Shown piece after piece: positions 61,353-64,000 of a DNA stretch of 64,000 bases (position 1 is the first letter of the stretch; each line of letters starts with the position of its first letter). Source of the DNA: Rhizobium croatiense (GTDB taxonomy: Bacteria > Pseudomonadota > Alphaproteobacteria > Rhizobiales > Rhizobiaceae). Location: contig NZ_JAILYJ010000004.1 of assembly GCF_019793465.1 (NCBI RefSeq), forward strand, positions 186,001 to 250,000, written 5' to 3'. The notes under the pieces were generated by a model. It did not search any database. It worked only from the letters and a program-made list of their open reading frames with translations, and was not told where the DNA came from. A program made the translations under genes and the position numbers.

Positions 61353-61700
61353 TCACCCGAACATCCGCATACTGCTGAGCCCGAGGATATCGTTCAGCAG
61401 GGCGATCCCCATTCCGATGGCGACGATCGACAATCCGATCAGGAACAGCCGGCGCGCCCGGTCGTATTTGACGGCGAGCAGCGAGTCTCGCGCCAAAAGA
61501 TCGGCAAACACCTTCACCTGAATGGCGATGCCGACGGTCAGGAATGCCATCGGCAGCAGATCGACGCGGCTCCAGTCGTTCGGGTTGGAAACCCACAGAC
61601 CGATGAAGTTGAGCGAGAAACCAAGAATGATTCCGGTTGCCGTTAACGATCCGTTGCGGAAGGTTGCATCGATCTTTTCATCTGTCAGGGGTTCGGACAT
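61353..61700 (-). CDS. Small membrane protein of unknown function
   Basis: This is a 115-residue protein with three hydrophobic helices (near 21-36, 48-68 and 85-106) and a charged N-terminal segment (SEPLTDEKIDATFRNGS). I do not recognise a family. It is convergent with uvrD, 25 bp away. ATG at 61700 is the first usable start. No operon partner is adjacent. Confidence 0.6.
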   Translation of the reverse strand: MSEPLTDEKIDATFRNGSLTATGIILGFSLNFIGLWVSNPNDWSRVDLLPMAFLTVGIAIQVKVFADLLARDSLLAVKYDRARRLFLIGLSIVAIGMGIALLNDILGLSSMRMFG

Positions 61701-61866
61701 GGTCTCGGTCTCGGCTTGCTACTGAGGCAAGAAAGGCAGAAATCGGGGCGGCCGGCAAGGCCGGCCTCTTTGCCGGATTAACGGAACGCAACCGCACCTA
61801 TCGCATTGGTTGCATTAGCAAATTCTTTTCCGCCGACTGCTACCACCAGTGACAGAATTAACACTT

Positions 61867-61910
61867 GCATGCGGGCTCCCGGGAATTCACTAGTTGATGC
61901 ATCGGTGCAC
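61867..61910. other. Polylinker-like cluster of six-base palindromes upstream of pncA
   Basis: Six six-base palindromes lie in 44 bp: GCATGC (61867), CCCGGG (61878), GAATTC (61883), ACTAGT (61889), ATGCAT (61897) and GTGCAC (61905). Fewer than one would be expected. It sits 41 bp before the pncA start, in the promoter region. It may be chance, an operator with overlapping dyads, or a cloning artefact; the sequence alone cannot decide. Confidence 0.4.
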
Positions 61911-61950
61911 TTGGCATTTGCATAGCAATAACGCGAAGGGATTGGCCTTG

Positions 61951-62577
61951 ATGAAAGCGCTGCTGCTCGTCGATATCCAGAACGGCTTCTGTCCGGGAGG
62001 AAACCTGCCGGTGCCGGACGGCGACAAGGTCGTTCCCGTCGCAAACAGGCTGATCGACAGCGGCAAATACGATCTGATCGTCGCCTCCCAGGACTGGCAC
62101 CCGCCCGGCCACGGCAGCTTCGCCTCCGCCCATCCGGGTGCCGCCCCCTTCGAGATGGGCGAATTGTCGGGCAAACCGCAGATGATGTGGCCCGACCACT
62201 GCATCCAGGGCACGCTCGATGCCGAACTGCATCCGGAGCTCAAATCCGAAGAAATCGACCTGATCCAGCAGAAGGGCGAGGATCCCAGGATCGACAGCTA
62301 TTCGGCCTTCCGCGACAATGATCGAGACGCTTCGACCGGCCTTTCCGATTTCCTCGAAGATCAGGGGGTGACCGATCTCGACGTCTGCGGTCTGGCGACC
62401 GATTACTGCGTCAAATTCTCCGCGCTCGACGCGCTGGAGATGATGCCGGGCGTGCGCGTTCGCTTCATCGAGGACGCAAGCCGCGGCATCACCCCTGAAG
62501 GCGTCGCCACTGCCATCGACGAGATGCGGGCGCATGGCATCGCCGTGATCAACAGTGCGGATGCCTTGCGCGAATGA
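61951..62577 (+). CDS. pncA: Nicotinamidase
   Basis: PncA converts nicotinamide to nicotinate for NAD salvage. The 208-residue protein has the catalytic Asp10 in LLLVDIQNGF, the metal ligands in SQDWHPPGHGSFAS (Asp/His/His), the Lys-containing loop, and the nucleophile Cys in ATDYCVKFSALDA. ATG at 61951 follows GAAGGGA. It stands alone between the small membrane protein and a convergent glycosyltransferase-like gene. Confidence 0.95.
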   Translation: MKALLLVDIQNGFCPGGNLPVPDGDKVVPVANRLIDSGKYDLIVASQDWHPPGHGSFASAHPGAAPFEMGELSGKPQMMWPDHCIQGTLDAELHPELKSEEIDLIQQKGEDPRIDSYSAFRDNDRDASTGLSDFLEDQGVTDLDVCGLATDYCVKFSALDALEMMPGVRVRFIEDASRGITPEGVATAIDEMRAHGIAVINSADALRE

Positions 62578-62589
62578 ACCGCCGATCTT

Positions 62590-64000
62590 CTATTTCAACA
62601 GATAGGCATCGAATGTCTCATCGCTGCCGGCAACGGGGCCGAAACGCTTGACGAGGGTCGTCTCGCTCCGGAATGCGGAAATCTCCTCCGGCGTCAGAGA
62701 CAGCAGCCAGCTGTAACTTTCGCGCAATGAGACGGGCGCGGCAATTCGGTCAAGCCGCTGTGAGAGAAGAATGACGATGGGCGCGTGCTCGCTCTGCCGC
62801 AGTTGCCGCGCCGTCTGCAGTATATCGGCAAGGCTGAGCGAATGCCGCGCATTGCGGGTATACCGCACGATCGCGCCGAACCGTTGCTCCCGTAGAAGAT
62901 AGGTGCGATTGGGGATGTAATAGGGCAAGGGCTCCACGAGATAATCGGGATCCGCCATGATGATCGCATCCTTGAGATCCGGGCGCGATTGAATGAACGA
63001 CCCGAGATCCCGGGCTCGGCTCAGCGGAATGTCGGTGAAGAGGAACTGATGTACCTTTTCGATACCGGAGGCGACCTGCAGCGCCAGCAATATCATGAAG
63101 CACAGACGCCCGATCTTGACGACGCCACCGGATGACTCGACACCGGCAATGCCCGCGGCTGCGGGCCGGGAGCGGCGGACCAAGGCAATCATGCCGATGA
63201 TGAAGACCAGCCATAGGGCCTGATGTCTGTAGCTACCTGGGTAGACAAGTGTAAAAAGCAGCGAAAACCCTAGGAGAACCGATGCGGCCGCGAGCATCGC
63301 CGGCCGCCGATTGGCCAGCCCAAGCAGACTGCCATAGATGAGCACCGCCATCAGCGAGGCGAAAACCCGGGCAAGCGATGGATCGGCCACGACCAGCCGA
63401 AGGATCCTGTCGGGGTAGAACTCCATGAAATAGGAACTCGCCCCGGCAAAGGCATAAAGGACCAGCGGGGCGAAATTCTTGCCTGCGAGATCGTTCTGCC
63501 CGGCATCGTTGAAGGTGGGATAGACTGTCATCACGCACAGAACAACGCCGATCGCGGCAATGACAGCGGCTGTCGCAAAGGCCCGATATGCCGACAGAGA
63601 AGGTCTTGGACGCGCCAGGACCAAATCGAAAAACCAATAGGCAAGAAAGCCGCCGACCAGCACGACCGAGTGGACGTTGGTATTTGCCAGCAAGGCAAAC
63701 AACAGGCCGAGTACCATGCCGTTGCGCATTCCTCTCTCCCAGCTCAGGACGATAAGGAAGACCAAAAGCATGCTGATGCCGTAATTTCGCGACATCGCGG
63801 CGTAGTCGAAAACCGAAAAGCTGCTGAACAACGACAGCAGCATGATCGATCGCGGCAGTTCAAGCCTGAAAACAAGAAGGTAGGCCGAGGCGGCCGCGAT
63901 CGTCAGCGCGACGATTTTCAGGACGACGGGAGAGCCGACGACAAGATGAGCGGCGCGCAACAGGATATACCAGAGTGCCGGATGACCTTCGCCATGCATC
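62590..64000 (-). CDS. Glycosyltransferase-like polytopic membrane protein (partial)
   Basis: The C-terminal ~470 residues of a membrane protein with about ten hydrophobic helices are present; the gene runs off the window. The first visible stretch, HGEGHPALWYILLRAAHLVVGS, matches the HPPLYY-like loop of GT-C (PMT/ArnT-type) glycosyltransferases, so roughly the first 60 residues, including catalytic Asp residues, lie outside. The periplasmic tail (from ~residue 340) is long. It probably transfers a lipid-linked sugar to an envelope glycan; donor and acceptor are unknown. Confidence 0.7.
   Translation of the reverse strand, partial: MHGEGHPALWYILLRAAHLVVGSPVVLKIVALTIAAASAYLLVFRLELPRSIMLLSLFSSFSVFDYAAMSRNYGISMLLVFLIVLSWERGMRNGMVLGLLFALLANTNVHSVVLVGGFLAYWFFDLVLARPRPSLSAYRAFATAAVIAAIGVVLCVMTVYPTFNDAGQNDLAGKNFAPLVLYAFAGASSYFMEFYPDRILRLVVADPSLARVFASLMAVLIYGSLLGLANRRPAMLAAASVLLGFSLLFTLVYPGSYRHQALWLVFIIGMIALVRRSRPAAAGIAGVESSGGVVKIGRLCFMILLALQVASGIEKVHQFLFTDIPLSRARDLGSFIQSRPDLKDAIIMADPDYLVEPLPYYIPNRTYLLREQRFGAIVRYTRNARHSLSLADILQTARQLRQSEHAPIVILLSQRLDRIAAPVSLRESYSWLLSLTPEEISAFRSETTLVKRFGPVAGSDETFDAYLLK

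Overview
The window reads as chromosomal DNA of a Rhizobium-type alphaproteobacterium (Rhizobium etli/leguminosarum group or a close relative). The evidence is the high GC content, the densely packed genes, a circularly permuted two-piece tmRNA gene, the alphaproteobacterial form of SspB, and several families of short palindromic intergenic repeats typical of rhizobia. The linked run ilvH-ilvI, miaA/serB, degP, hflC-hflK, folA-thyA, ssrA-sspB is ordinary housekeeping DNA. I see no prophage, insertion sequence, CRISPR array, tRNA or rRNA.

Layout. 0-10 kb: redox and regulatory genes. These are an HxlR regulator facing a quinone-reductase-like SDR, pdxJ, a MerR regulator with a LuxR-like tail, a RecD/Dda-like helicase, a LysR gene, an AhpD-like/NmrA/cupin cluster, an MscS channel with a cyclic-nucleotide-binding-like domain, and an Rrf2 regulator. 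10-17.5 kb: a secreted COG4315 protein with an ECF sigma/anti-sigma pair, a cobalt-type nitrile hydratase operon, an SDR-DoxX fusion, a DUF2269 membrane protein, LysE and an aldo/keto reductase. 17.5-34.8 kb: core metabolism and proteostasis. This holds ilvIH behind a leader-peptide attenuator, a HerA-like ATPase, a MocR-LysE-DapA-like locus, miaA/serB with overlapping start codons, degP, hflKC, thyA-folA, tmRNA, sspB and two small genes. 34.8-47 kb: a large AsmA protein, a GlcD-like FAD enzyme, AKR/LysR, an AbrB-family membrane protein, AraC/DUF2000, an OmpA-type lipoprotein and an orphan flagellin. 47-64 kb: an RND efflux operon, a membrane class III cyclase, the prkA-yeaH-spoVR stress operon, a VOC protein, uvrD/pcrA, pncA and a truncated glycosyltransferase-like membrane protein.

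Regulation visible in the sequence. A 19-bp operator-like motif, AAGGAT-N7-ATCC(TT), occurs four times. Two copies sit in tandem before the AhpD-like gene, one before the Rrf2 gene itself, and one perfect copy just before the HerA-like gene. This suggests a small Rrf2 regulon and is the least expected signal in the window. The ilvI leader encodes an 18-residue peptide with a Val-Leu-Ile-Val-Val run followed by a terminator. The prkA operon has a near-consensus EcfG (general stress sigma factor) promoter. The tmRNA tag gene lies directly upstream of sspB, whose product delivers tagged proteins to ClpXP.

All functional names come from reading translated sequence and motifs by eye. No database search was run.
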